The notes: generated by a model not told the origin, from the sequence alone. DNA of 64,000 nucleotides from Haematococcus lacustris (GCA_030144725.1 JASKMD010000008.1:21081593-21145592); one strand, 5' to 3'; shown: positions 43,305-53,688, counted from the stretch's first letter. Program-made: numbers and translations.

Positions 43305-45992
43305 TTACTGTGCCTCAGCAGGCTGCTGCTGCTGCTCCTGGACCTTGGGAGGCTCGTCTCGCACCCGCTTGTAGCCCAGGCCAGGGTACTCCTTGCCCTT
43401 GGCTGGCAGAGCTCCCTGGTCTGGCCAGTAGCACAGCTCCAGTGGACGCCACCTGCTCTCCCAATGCGCTGCATGTTCAGCGCTGCATTGCAGTCCCTGT
43501 CCAGCCACCTGCCTGGCTGTGGTGCTGGCTTGGCTTTGGCAGCCTTGCCCTTGCCCTTGCCCTTGGTGGGCTCAGCTGCCGGCTTGCTGCGCTTGGCTGG
43601 AGGGGGAGTGCTGGGCCCTGGCTCTGAGGCTGCTGGCTGTGTGGCTGCCTGGCTGCTGCGTGGGGCCTGTGGGGGCTTGCGGGGGGCCACTACAGGGCAC
43701 CACATCAGGCCCCGCACTGGCTGGCCACGCTCCTGGCTCCAGGCTGGGCGCACCAGGCGCTGTTCCACCTGCCCTGCTGGGGGCTTCCAGCCTGCAGGCC
43801 TTGTGGCACTGAGTTTGTCCAGCTCCTCCTCACAGGGCTGCTGGCCATGCACTGCTGAGCTGACCCGGCTGGTGCGGTGCTCATCCACAAGCACCACCCT
43901 GCCCCACAGCTGGTCTGTGCCCCTGGGCCTGCACACCACCTTGCAGCAGGCTCGCAGCACCGCGTCAGCACCCCACCCACCCCCAGTGCCAATGGTAGCA
44001 GCGCCAAAGAAGACCACCAGCTGCTTGGCATGCCCATGGCGCTTCATGGACACCTCAGCTATGTCCTCCTCCAACTGCAGCCATGCACACAAGGCACACA
44101 CATGGTGGCTGACATGGTGACACCAGGTTAGGCATGGCACAATCAAGTACTCTTTCGTTTCGTGCCCGACCACCACCTCTCAGTCCCTAACCCTCCCTCC
44201 CACACACCTACCCACCCACCCACCCTCACCTTGTTGAAGAACTGCTCCAGCGCCCGGTCCTGGGCTCCGTACAGCCTCAGCCGCTGCTGTGCCCACTTGG
44301 GGTCCAGGTACACCTCGCACACCGCATCCCAGGTGGCCAGGGTGACGGTGATGTGCTTCAGGTTGGCCTCCAGGGAAGTGCCGGCTGAGCTGGCTGCTGC
44401 CAGGTGCTGGTGGTGGGGCTGGACCGGAGCCAGCCACCGCTCAGTGTCAGGGCGGGCATTGTTCAGGCCGCTGGCATGCTTCACCTGGCCCTTGGTCAGC
44501 TTCCACCGGCGCAGCTGGTCTGCCATGAGCTGGCCTGTTGCTGGATCCCACACCCCAGAGGCTGCGCTGACTGCCTGGGTGACGCCGGGGTAGATGCCCA
44601 CCCCAATCTGTGTGTCTGGGTCAAACACAAACTCACGCATCTCAGCTATGCCCTTGCCTATGTGGGGGAGTCCCACTTCATGGGCCGCTGCGGCTGCTGC
44701 ACTTGGGCGGCTGTTGGTGCTGCTGCTGCTGGCAGCTGGAGGTGGGGCTGGAGGAGGGGGAAGGGGGCGTGTGTAGTGCACGCACACACTGACACCATCT
44801 GTGTCCACCAACCTCTCGAAAGCAAACTCCTTGTTTCGAAGCTTGTTGGTGTTGAACCACCTGGCCCAGTGATGGCTCAGTGCTGGCTCTGAGGTGAATG
44901 CTGCCCGGGTTTCCTTGGTCAGGCCCAGCTGCCTGCACACCCCATGCAGCACCCTGCTGTCCACCTCGATGAAATGCACCCCCACCCTGGCCATGGGGGT
45001 GAGGGTGAAGGGGGGTGGGCAGGTCAGGGTCCGGGGACCAACCCCACGCCTCTTGCCGCGCTTTGGCTGCCCTGGCACAGGGGGGGGGTGGGGCTGCTGC
45101 CACCGCTCTAGCCACCGGCACACATGCACTGCATGGCGCATGCGGCAGGGCAGGGGCAGGGTGTCCTTCAGAGAGCCTTGCTTCTTCATGCCCAGTAGGC
45201 GACGGTGCTTGTTGGCCTGCTCTATCAGGTCCGCCACATGGCCCTTGTCCAGTGTGGCGGCCTTCAGCTCCGAGCTGTTGGCGTTGATGCCATACCCGCA
45301 CGCCATCTTGATGAACAGCTGCGCCTCCTCCCCGCTCCAGCCTAGCTGGGCCCTGGCAGCCTTGGCGTACAGCTTGACAAAGCGCTCTGCAGGTCAGGTA
45401 TAGGTCAGGTATAGGTCAGGTATAGGTCAGGTATAGGTCAGGTATAGGTCAGGTATAGGTCAGGTATAGGTCAGGTATAGGTCAGGTATAGGTCAGGTAT
45501 AAGGTCAGGTCAGGTCTAGGTCAGGTCTAGGTCAGGTCAGGTCTTGCCTGGGTTGGAGTAATGCTGCTGCATGGCCACCGCCAGCTGCACGGAGTGTGCG
45601 TCGATGGAGTTGGCGTCACCCGTCAGGTTGATGCTGCACAGCTCCTGCAGCTTGGCCAGCAGCGCCTGGTTGCTGGGGTCCTCAAAGGCTGGCATGAGCA
45701 TGGGGTGGCGGTGCCGAACAAAGCGCCGCTGCAGCTGGTTGTAGCATGTCTTGAAGTTGGGGTTGGCGAAGAACATGCAGAAGTCCTTGAGCTGCCTCAG
45801 CATGACAGGGTCCTCGCAGTCAAGGGGCAAGGGAGGGCCAGTGGGTGCTGCGTGTGCAAGCGCTGCAAGGCGGGCGCTGCAGCGCCTTTGGGGGGGTTGC
45901 GTGACTGGCTCGGGTGACTGGCTCGGGGCCTGACTCGTCAGCCCACCTGGCCATGCCTGCCTTGCACATGTTAACGCCCCAGTTATTGTCAA
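43305..45992 (-). CDS. Fanzor-like RNA-guided nuclease gene, near full length, mutated
   Basis: The minus-strand exons are 45992-45548, 45386-44230 and 44074 to about 43305, roughly 790 residues. Intron 1 is GC-AG and intron 2 GT-AG; phases fit. The N-terminal helical region is followed by a Pro/Ser-rich linker and MREFVFDPDTQIGVGIYPGV: the RuvC-I position (near residue 411) reads IYPG, with Tyr where a related copy has Asp. Then come LATWDAVCEVYLDPKWAQQ, QLVVFFGAATIGTGGGWG, VVLVDEHRTSRVSS (RuvC-II Glu near 596, but no CxxC) and a KGKGKGKAAKAK linker. RuvC-III is WLDRDCNAALNMQRIG (Asp near 725). Just after it one base is missing compared with other copies, shifting the frame before the conserved tail RWRPLELC...YKRVRDEPPK. 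In this family the protein cuts DNA guided by an element-encoded RNA; this copy is probably inactive. First ATG uncertain. Confidence 0.75.
45391..45546. repeat. 11-bp minisatellite forming a Fanzor intron
   Basis: Twelve or so copies of GGTCAGGTATA and shortened GGTCAGGTCTA variants make up almost the whole 161-bp first intron (45387-45547). On the coding strand the repeat provides pyrimidine-rich TATACCTGACC units up to the acceptor CCTGCAG. Confidence 0.9.
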
Positions 45993-46008
45993 GCTCTTTT
46001 AAGAACAG

Positions 46009-46492
46009 CCCAGTGCAGGGATTTTAAGGAGATAACTGCCATAGGTTCCCCCTCAGCCCCCTCCCCCTTCACGCGTAATAACTATAAGCAAGCAGCGCGC
46101 ATTAGAGGTAGTGAAGCGCAGCGGGATCCTTACACTCAACAACAACTTTGCAGAACTTTGCCCAACAACTTTGCACTCCTGCATGCACTCCTGCATGCAC
46201 TCCTGCATGCACTCCTGCATGCACTCCTGCATGCACTCCTAGAACTATGCCGTGGTCCTCAATACGCAAGGGGCACAGGCCATGGCACACACAATGCTGG
46301 TACATGGCATGGCACCACTCATTTCATGTCATTCCTCTGGATGGCCAGTTGCACAAGTGAAGGCCCCAGGTAGTTCGACGTCCTCCTTTGAACAACCAGC
46401 GCCACTCGCAGGCCATGTCCGCAACGGACGCAAAATTTCGAAAGCACGCTCTACATGCCCTTGACCTACCGTGATCCTGAGCGTTATCTCTT
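46009..46492. other. Upstream flank of the Fanzor element and arm end
   Basis: 46170-46240 is a 12-bp minisatellite (CACTCCTGCATG, six copies). 46360-46497 is the outer part of the right arm (matches 16085-16240 inverted) and has a short conserved frame, APLAGHVR.GRK.SKARST, in both copies. No gene is recognised. Confidence 0.5.
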
Positions 46493-47422
46493 ATGATGCA
46501 CGGTTATACAACAAATGGTGCACCTGTTTTGTTTGTGACCAAAGCAGATGGCTCTCTACGCATGTGCATTGACTACCGGGCATTGAACAAGGTCACTGTG
46601 AAAAACAAATATCCTTTGCCACGGATAGATCAACTGCTCGACCGTCTGCATGGTGCTACAATATTTAGCAGCCTTGATCTGCAGTCTGGCTATCATCAAA
46701 TCCGCATCCAACCAGAGGATGTACCCAAATCGGCTTTTCGCACACCTTATGGACATTATCAGTTCAAAGTGCTAAGCTTCGGCCTCACCAATGCTCCCGC
46801 CACGTTCCAGGCGGTCATGAATGATATATTTCGGGATTACCTCAATGACTTTGTCGTGGTATACCTCGACGATATTCTTGTGTTCAGCAAAAACAAAGCT
46901 GAGCACTTGAAGCATTTGGAAATTGTGTTCCGCATCCTTAAGGAGCATGAACTATATGCCAAGCTGATAAAGTGCGAGTTTGAGAAGTCTGAGCTTAAGT
47001 TCCTCGGACATCTAGTCGGTGTCAATGGCATTCGTCCTGATCCAGCTAAGATAAAGAGCATTAAAGATTGGCCACCACTCAATGATGTTGCCGCTATACG
47101 CTCATTTGTCGGCCTCGCCACCTATTTTAGGATGTTCATCCAAGGTTTTGCCAAGCTGGTGGAACCGCTGACAAACCTAACCAAAAAGGATGTAACGTGG
47201 TGCTGGGATGACAAATGTGAGGAGGCTTTTCAAGGCGTCAAGCACGCTCTATCAAATGCTCCCGTGTTATCATTGCCAGATTTCAACAAAGAATTCCAGG
47301 TGCTCTGTGATGCATCTGTGACTGGCATAGGCGCGGTGTTAATGCAAGACAAACACCCTATCGCCTACGAAAGCAAGCGCTTGTTGCCGGCTGAAGTTAA
47401 CTACACAACGGGTGAGCAGGAG
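46493..47422 (+). CDS. Ty3/gypsy polyprotein part 1: reverse transcriptase and start of RNase H
   Basis: The frame starts abruptly inside the RT domain ([20 protein letters not shown]). It contains [29 protein letters not shown], the active-site [11 protein letters not shown] (around residue 122-132), [17 protein letters not shown] and, at the end, the RNase H start ([18 protein letters not shown]). Gag, protease and the RT beginning are absent, and the 5' side is the outer end of the large inverted repeat. At 47422 the frame is interrupted by a DNA transposon and resumes at 50792 in the same phase. GC content is clearly lower than in the neighbourhood. Confidence 0.93.
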
Positions 47423-47599
47423 CACTCACGATAAATAAGGCCGACGCGGGGGCCTTTTTTGCATCGGATGGACTTTCTGCTCCGATAGAGCGATAGAGCG
47501 TTGAGTTTAAGGGGGACCTCGCTCTTGAATGAAGTCCTAACTCGCAGCGGTTGCGAAGATACATCGATCCGCGCGCGAGGTACCCCCCCCTTTTTGGGA

Positions 47600-48235
47600 A
47601 TCTGTGCAGATGTCGGTTAAATGAGCATGTCATCTGTGCAGCTGCATGTCGATGCCTTTAGGAAAAGCGACATCTGTGCAAATGTCGGTTATTAAATCTG
47701 TGCAGATGCTAATAAAGGCGACATCTGTGCAGATGTCGGTAATTAAATCTGTGCAGATGCATAAAAGGGCGACATCTGTGCAGATGCCGGTTATAATTTA
47801 AGGACGACATCTGTGCAGATGCTAATAAAGGCGACATCTGTGCAGATGTCGGTAATTAAATCTGTGCAGATGCATAAAAGGGCGACATCTGTGCAGATGC
47901 CGGTTATAATTTAAGGACGACATCTGTGCAGATGCTAATAAAGGCGACATCTGTGCAGATGTCGGTAATTAAATCTGTGCAGATGCATAAAAGGGCGACA
48001 TCTGTGCAGATGCCGGTTATAATTTAAGGACGACATCTGCACAGATGCTAATAAAGGCGACATCTGTGCAGATGTCGGTAATTAAATCTGTGCAGATGCA
48101 TAAAAGGGCGACATCTGTGCAGATGCCGGTTATAATTTAAGGACGACATCTGTGCAGATGCCGACAATGTCGACATCTGCACAGATGAATACCTTGACAT
48201 CTGCACAGATGCCAAGTAGTGCAGCTGTGCACATG
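47600..48235. repeat. Left subterminal array: 113-bp units with ACATCTGTGCAGATGT dyads
   Basis: The motif ACATCTG-TG-CAGATGT and close variants recur every 25-35 bp. From about 47688 to 48150 they are organised in a 113-bp higher-order unit: AGGACGACAT occurs at 47801, 47914, 48027 and 48140. Each unit holds four dyads. In CACTA elements such arrays bind the transposon-encoded TNPA-type protein; that role here is inference. Confidence 0.85.
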
Positions 48236-49252
48236 AAGAAAAGGCTTGCATAAAGGTTACGCAAAGGCACCGCGAAGGAAGCAAAGTCACCGCGAAGGAA
48301 TCAATTATTCAACAATCTGTGTGATATCTGCATGAAGTTTTCGCAAAGGTGGCGCGAAGGAAGCCAAGGGACCGCGAAGGAGCTTAGATTGCCCCATATA
48401 GCAGCAATGAGCAGCCAGGAGCAGCCAACAAAAATCGTCGCCAAAAGGCTAGCTACGAGCCAGCCAGCCGCTTAGGCGACCAGATGCCATCAGGTTAAGC
48501 GATAGGATCAAGAGATAGCGACAGAAAACGGAAGGAGGTGCAGCGATGCAGCGACCCAGCGATGCAGCGATGCGGCATAAGAAATGCATGAGGTGCAACT
48601 TGGACACGTAGCCCGAAGCCTATGAGACGGAGCGGAAGAGGAGTGGAGGAGCCTGGAGAGGCGGTCAGGAGACATGCAAGAGACGAAGCTGAGTGCACTT
48701 GAAACAAAGTTGGGTGCACCCACACAAACCCAATCCTAGCGAATGGTGAGTAGTTTATCTTGCAGTCATGTGGCTCCAAGTACCTTGCCTGATGATTTGC
48801 CAACCACTGAATTGCTGCAGGTTCAATGGTCCCAACCTCCCCTTCCCTACACCCAGCCCAGCCCAGCCCAGCCCAGCCCAGCCCAACCCAGCCCAGCCCA
48901 GCCCAGCCCAGCCCTCCCCTCCCTCCCCCACCACCACCTCCTTCATCACCCTACCACAAGAAGCAGGTGCATGGAGCGCAAGAGCAGCCAGGAGCTGCAG
49001 CCATGGAGGCGCTGCCAGGTAGGTATAGAAGTGGCGCTAGCAAAGAGTAAGTGGCCAACCCTTGCACATGGGTGGTCCGATGCCCAGCCTAACCGCAAAG
49101 ATGCCCATTGTTTACTGCAGGTCCCACGGTCAGCCCTTCCCTCTTCCCCCCTTCCTCCTTCCCCCTTCCCCCTCCCCTCCCCTCCCATGTCCCACCACCT
49201 CCAAGCCTGGCACCCCACCTACCTCCCGCCTTTCCCACCCCCCGCCCCACGA

Positions 49253-49475
49253 CAGCCCTCTCCCTACCCTATCCTTGGCGTAGCAGCCCTCTCCCTACCC
49301 TACCCTTGGCGTAGCAGCCCTCTCCCTACCCTACCCTTGGCGTAGCAGCCCTCTCCCTACCCTACCCTTGGCGTAGCAGCCCTCTCCCTACCCTACCCTT
49401 GGCGTAGCAGCCCTCTCCCTACCCTACCCTTGGCGTAGTAGCCCTCTCCCTACCCTACCCTTGGCGTAGCAATCT
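49253..49475. repeat. 31-bp tandem repeat
   Basis: Seven copies of AGCCCTCTCCCTACCCTACC plus CTTGGCGTAGC occur inside the CACTA-like element. The CCCTACCC resembles telomere-like sequence but the unit is 31 bp and includes unrelated bases. Confidence 0.95.
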
Positions 49476-49694
49476 GGAGCGGGCAACCTGGAGCGGGCAG
49501 CTTGGAGTGGGATCCAGTAGTAGCAGCCCACCCAGCCCACCCTGGCCATGCCATGCACACACACCCCAATGACCATACCCATCCCTCTCAAAAGGGATAG
49601 TTGAGCGATTGGGTGGTTGTCAGCCCGTGCTTGTTGTCCTCGTCATCTTGCCGCCTTGTTGCGATGTTGTTGTGTTGTCGCCTTGTTGGGTTGT

Positions 49695-49805
49695 GTGGTG
49701 ATGGTGATGGTGATGGTGATGGTGATGGTGATGGTGATGGTGATGGTGATGGTGATGGTGATGCATGTTCAACCTGAATGTGGTGATGGTGATGGTGATG
49801 GTGGT
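49695..49805. repeat. GGTGAT hexamer run
   Basis: About ten GGTGAT units, an interruption, then four more. 49870-50260 continues with five to six copies of a roughly 60-bp unit containing AATACATGTGTTTTGCGGGG and GTTGCGGGATGTTTGGGTGTC. Confidence 0.95.
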
Positions 49806-50261
49806 GTGTGGTGTCACCTTGTTGTTGTGTTGTGTCGTTGCTACCTTGTCACATCGTAGGGAGGTGTTATGGTCATTGGGTGCATCAATGCATGTGCTTA
49901 GCATAGCCATATTGAGGTGTTGTGGAGTGGTGGTGCATCGAGACATGTGCTTGCAAGTCCCGTAGCGAGGTGTTGCGGGATATTTGGGTGTCCACACATG
50001 TGTTTTGCGGGGATGTTGCGGGATGTTTGGGTCGTCAATACATGTGTTTTGCGGGGATGTTGCGAGGTGTTGCGGGGTGTTTCGTGGTCAATACATGTGT
50101 TTAGCGGGGGTGTTGCGGGATGTTTGGGTGTCAATACATGTGTTTTGCGGGGGTGTAGCAAGGTGTTGCGGGGTGTTTGGTGGTCAATACATGTGTTTTG
50201 CGGGGGTGTTGCGGGATGTTTGGGTGTCAATGCATGTGCTTTGCGGATGTAAGAGTCGATG

Positions 50262-50650
50262 AAATAGTCGACATCTGTGCAGGTGAAGCCACGACATCTG
50301 CACAGCCAAGCCGCGAATGTAATAGTCGACATCTGTGCAGATGCTACAAACAACATCTGCACAGCCAAGGCTCGAATGTAATAGTCGACATCTGTGCAGA
50401 TGTCGTTGTCAGCAGCTGCACAGATGTCGGTCACGACATCTGCACAGCCAAGCATTGAATGTAAAAGTCGACATCTGTGCAGATGTCGTCGTCAGCAGCT
50501 GCACAGATGTCGGTCACGGTATACAACATCTGTGCAGATGTTGACTTCCCGCAGCTGCACAGATGTCGACATCGCCTGCAGCTGTGCAGATGTCGACAAG
50601 CAAAAGCTGTGCAGACTAAGGACATACGACATCTGTGCAGATTGCTTGGT
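50262..50650. repeat. Right subterminal array of ACATCTGTGCAGATGT dyads
   Basis: At least ten copies of the same dyad, including GCAGCTGCACAGATGTCG variants, are spaced 25-45 bp apart up to about 140 bp from the right terminus. It is the counterpart of the left array in inverse general layout but without the 113-bp order. Confidence 0.85.
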
Positions 50651-50791
50651 TAAGACAATCGCGGCCAAATTGCGTCGCAACGGTTGCGCGGATTCACGTA
50701 AGACTTATACCGTTCGAACGGCCTTCTACTCTAGTTTTCAACGCGCTATGGTCGGCCCAATCGCGATCGGTCCTTGTTTATCGTGAGTGAG

Positions 50792-51520
50792 CTCTTGGCA
50801 GTCGTCCATGCTCTAAAGACATGGCGATGCTTTTTGGAGGGGGTGAAGTTCAGAGTCATAACAGACCACAACCCATTGGTATACCTTCAAACACAGCCTA
50901 ACCTCTCAAGACGGCAGACCAGATGGTCAGAATTTCTACAGAGATTCAAACAACTCTCATGGGAGTATAAACCCGGCAAGATCAATGTGGCCGATCCATT
51001 GTCTCGCTATCCACCCGTACGAGTGACGGCGCTTCTAATGGCCGTGACACGTAGCGGCACAGGTATTGCGAAACCGACGCAACAGCCTATTCCCGCAGAG
51101 GTGGTTAAGAAGCCAAAACCCAAGAGGCCTGCAAAGAACAAGGCTACTTTTGAGGTGACTCACACAGAACTAAGGAATTCCCAGACCCCGGATGACACAT
51201 ACAATGTGCTCCTGACCATTCAAGAAGGGTACAAACAAGACCCATGGTTTGAGGACGATCACAATACGCAGAACCTGCGGCTGAGTGATTCAGGCATATG
51301 GTACCGCGACAAACAAGTGGTCGTGCCTGACGTCCCAGGGTTGAGAAACGGTATCCTCTATGAGCTCCTTAATGCAACCACAAGTGGGCATGGAGGTCTA
51401 GAGAAAACATTCCAGGCAGTGGCCTCACACTTCTGGTGGCCAGGGATGCATGCTTTCGTGACAGCATATGTGCGCGGGTGCCAAGTGTGTCAACGAAACA
51501 AGTCAAGCACAAAGAAACCA
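50792..51520 (+). CDS. Ty3/gypsy polyprotein part 2: RNase H end and integrase zinc domain
   Basis: It resumes with LLAVVHALKTWRCFLEG and FRVITDHNPLVYLQT (RNase H), then the connection WEYKPGKINVADPLSRYP. A basic linker (KKPKPKRPAKNK) leads to the integrase H2C2 zinc finger (GHGGLEKTFQAVASHFWWPG, CQVCQRN). The frame ends at KKP where the second DNA transposon entered (51521). The codons on both sides join in phase with 53689. Confidence 0.92.
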
Positions 51521-51872
51521 TAACACACGCAAATTAGTGCACAACTATCGATTCTGAGGGGGTGATTTTTGTACACGGTTCGCCTCGGAATGAGACTATT
51601 GGCCCATGCCCAACAACATCGTGAAAAATCTCGTAGTAATCAGCGAAATTCGTGGATTATTCAAATAATACTTAGTTACCCTCTTTTAAAGCTACTCCTT
51701 ATAGTACAGTACTGCACCATATCTAATGCCGCAACAATGCACCAAACCTCAGCGTGAAAAACTGCACCATATACAGGCCCGATTCGCGACTTTTTTGGTA
51801 TTCTATTTTTCTCGGATTCTCTGCGGTTGGGGCGGTTGGGGCCAACCACCCGTGGCCTGCTGTGCCTGCGAC

Positions 51873-51903
<31 letters not shown>

Positions 51904-53686
51904 GTTCTGGCAAGCGACAGCGAGGACAGCGAGGATGAGTATCAACGTCGGCGTCGGCGTAGGCTGGAGGACGAAGATGCTGATGCGGACGCAGCCTTCC
52001 TTATCCTCCAACAGGGAGGGGAGGCCCGTAGGTGCGCTATTGGGCGGGGGTAGTGCGGCACCCAGTGCGGGGTAGGGCGGGTAACCGAGCTTGGTGAAGG
52101 CCTGCGTACTTGCTGCAGGCGCAAGTGGGACATCAGTCCTCGATCTCACGACTGGTACAAGACGGGGCTCAAAGCACGAACCGACGATGGCCAGTGGCTG
52201 TGCGACGACAGCCACTACGTCAGCGCCTTCAGAATGGGGCGAGCCACGTTTGATTGGCTCAAAGCTCAGCTGCGCCCCCGCATTAAGACCCAGCGGCTCA
52301 CTGCGGGGCAACGTCTTGCATTGGCCCTCAGGTACCTGGCCTCAGGTGCCACAATGCAAGTCGTCGCTGATGACATGGGTCGGGGGCATGCAACGGTGCA
52401 CGACGCCGTGCACGTTGTTTGTTCAGCCATCATGAGCCAGTTGGGCGGGATGATTAGTATGCCTACCACTGTAGCTCAACTCACAGTCAGCGCAGCCAAA
52501 TTCATGATGGCCGGTCAAGGCGTGCCACAGTGTTGTTTTGTTGTTGATGGCACGCACATTGCACATCGTGACTTTGGTGTGCCTGCCATGCACAACCGCA
52601 AGCACTTCACCTCCATCAATGTGCAGGCCTTGTGTGATGGTGATGGGCTGTGGGTGGCTGTGGAGGTGGGTAATGCAGGTAGCATGCATGATGCCCGTGC
52701 GTTTGCTGAGAGTGAGGTGAGCATGGGCTTGCAGGGTGCTTTGGGCAAGCGGGGTGCAGGGTGTAAGCGGGATGGCAAGGAGAGGGCTGACACTAGCTGC
52801 AGGGATTGGGCTGCCACCAGCACCAGCGACAGCCAAATGAGATCTCAGCGCCTGCGCTTGCGCTTGAGCCCGTGCATGCGCTTGAAGCTGCGCCTGTAGC
52901 TGCGCTTGAGACTGCTGCGCTTGCACATGCTGTGCCGCTGGCAGCGTTTGCAGCGCTTGGACGTAGAGGGCGACTAATTGGGCTTGCTCCTCGCCCCCAA
53001 CGGCGGATAAATTAAAGCCTACTGAAGCGAACGCTCGTGCAGCCAGCTCCGTGAGGTGGGACATCGAGAGTATCTCAACGACCCAACCCCCGAGCAAGTT
53101 CAAGTTTACTCGGGTCGTTTTCTAGGGGCCTAAGAAAAATTTGAACTTTCTCCGCCGTTGGGCGGTTGACGGCGCGAGTGACGGCTTCTAACAGCGTGTA
53201 TTTGCAACGCTGAGACACTCCCCGGGCAGAAGCTGGTACACAGGAGAATCGTGCATGGTTAACACTCGCATCGGTGCAGCCAGTCGGCGGGGCGGCCAAA
53301 AAGTGCAGCGGTTGGGGAGAAAACAGAAAATAGAATACCAAAAAAGTCGCGAATCCCCCCACAGTCTAGTAGTTTTGTGATGTTATAAAGTAGTTATGTT
53401 GGCAATTCATTGGTATTTTACTGGTTTGGAGATTGTTGTTCTATTCAATCACATTGGTTCTCATGGTGTAGTACTGCACTTGTCACTAGTGCACTACTAC
53501 AATGCACGCAAGTGTGCTACACTGCATCACACCGAGTGGTACAACACATCACCTTAGCGATATCTCACCAACCATGCATATTTATGAATTTTCGTTCAAA
53601 CTCCAATCTTACAACCATGTCATATGGCTATGTGCAAAATCTCAAGCCGCGATTCTGAAAAATGCTGTTACTAATTTGCCTGAGTG
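51521..53686. mobile_element. PIF/Harbinger-like DNA transposon inside the gypsy integrase
   Basis: Its ends share CAAATTAGT: the left end is TAACACACGCAAATTAGT, the right end (complement) CACTCAGGCAAATTAGT. CA is duplicated at 51519-51520 and 53687-53688. Removing the element plus one CA rejoins the integrase frame. A 577-bp deletion derivative with the same ends is at 57309-57885. The 2-bp duplication differs from the TWA trinucleotide usual for PIF/Harbinger. It encodes a truncated HARBI1-like protein; DNA near both ends is AT-rich and shared with the derivative. Confidence 0.85.
51754..52899 (+). pseudogene. HARBI1-like transposase, truncated before the later catalytic residues
   Basis: The exons end at 52031 and restart at 52119 (AG|G join). 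An acidic/basic leader (ASDSEDSEDEYQRRRRRRLEDE) is followed by KWDISPRSHDWYKTG. The helix-turn-helix region TAGQRLALALRYLASG...VADDMGRGHATVHDAV comes next, then the first catalytic Asp in CCFVVDGTHIAHRD with HNRKHFTSINVQALCD and GSMHDARAFAESE. After that the usual GDSxYP block and the final Glu do not appear; the frame runs into CRDWAATS and Arg/Leu-rich codons. The start codon is not clear. It is probably inactive, with the C-terminal half deleted. Confidence 0.75.
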
Positions 53687-53688
53687 CA

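Larger units (their letters stand above)
37697..46497 (-). repeat. Right arm of the very large inverted repeat
   Basis: This is the reverse-complement partner of 16085-26530. The inner edge is CCTGCCGCAAGGTGGTGGAG (37697), matched at 26530. The outer edge is the TTATGATG junction at about 46490, where similarity stops and the retroelement frame starts. This arm lacks the foldback element and hAT MITE but contains the long Fanzor form. Confidence 0.9.
47423..50789. mobile_element. CACTA-like non-autonomous DNA transposon inside the gypsy RNase H
   Basis: The terminal inverted repeats are CACTCACGATAAA (47423) and its complement at 50789. AG is duplicated at 47421-47422 and 50790-50791. GAGC with a one-base shorter repeat is an equally valid reading of the junction. 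Removing the element plus one AG restores the retroelement frame exactly. Both subterminal regions carry dense dyad motifs. The middle is C-rich with tandem repeats and no transposase. Termini beginning CACT, a 2-3 bp duplication and subterminal motif arrays are typical of the En/Spm (CACTA) superfamily, but the enzyme is not seen. Confidence 0.85.

Noticed and set aside
49253..49475. Telomere-like CCCTACCC repeats
   Set aside because: The period is 31 bp with unrelated bases between and the location is internal to a transposon.
52423..53103. 226-codon minus frame overlapping the HARBI1-like gene
   Set aside because: Mostly antisense to the transposase; the Gln/Ala-rich first part could be a relic of a second Harbinger protein but has no recognised DNA-binding motif.
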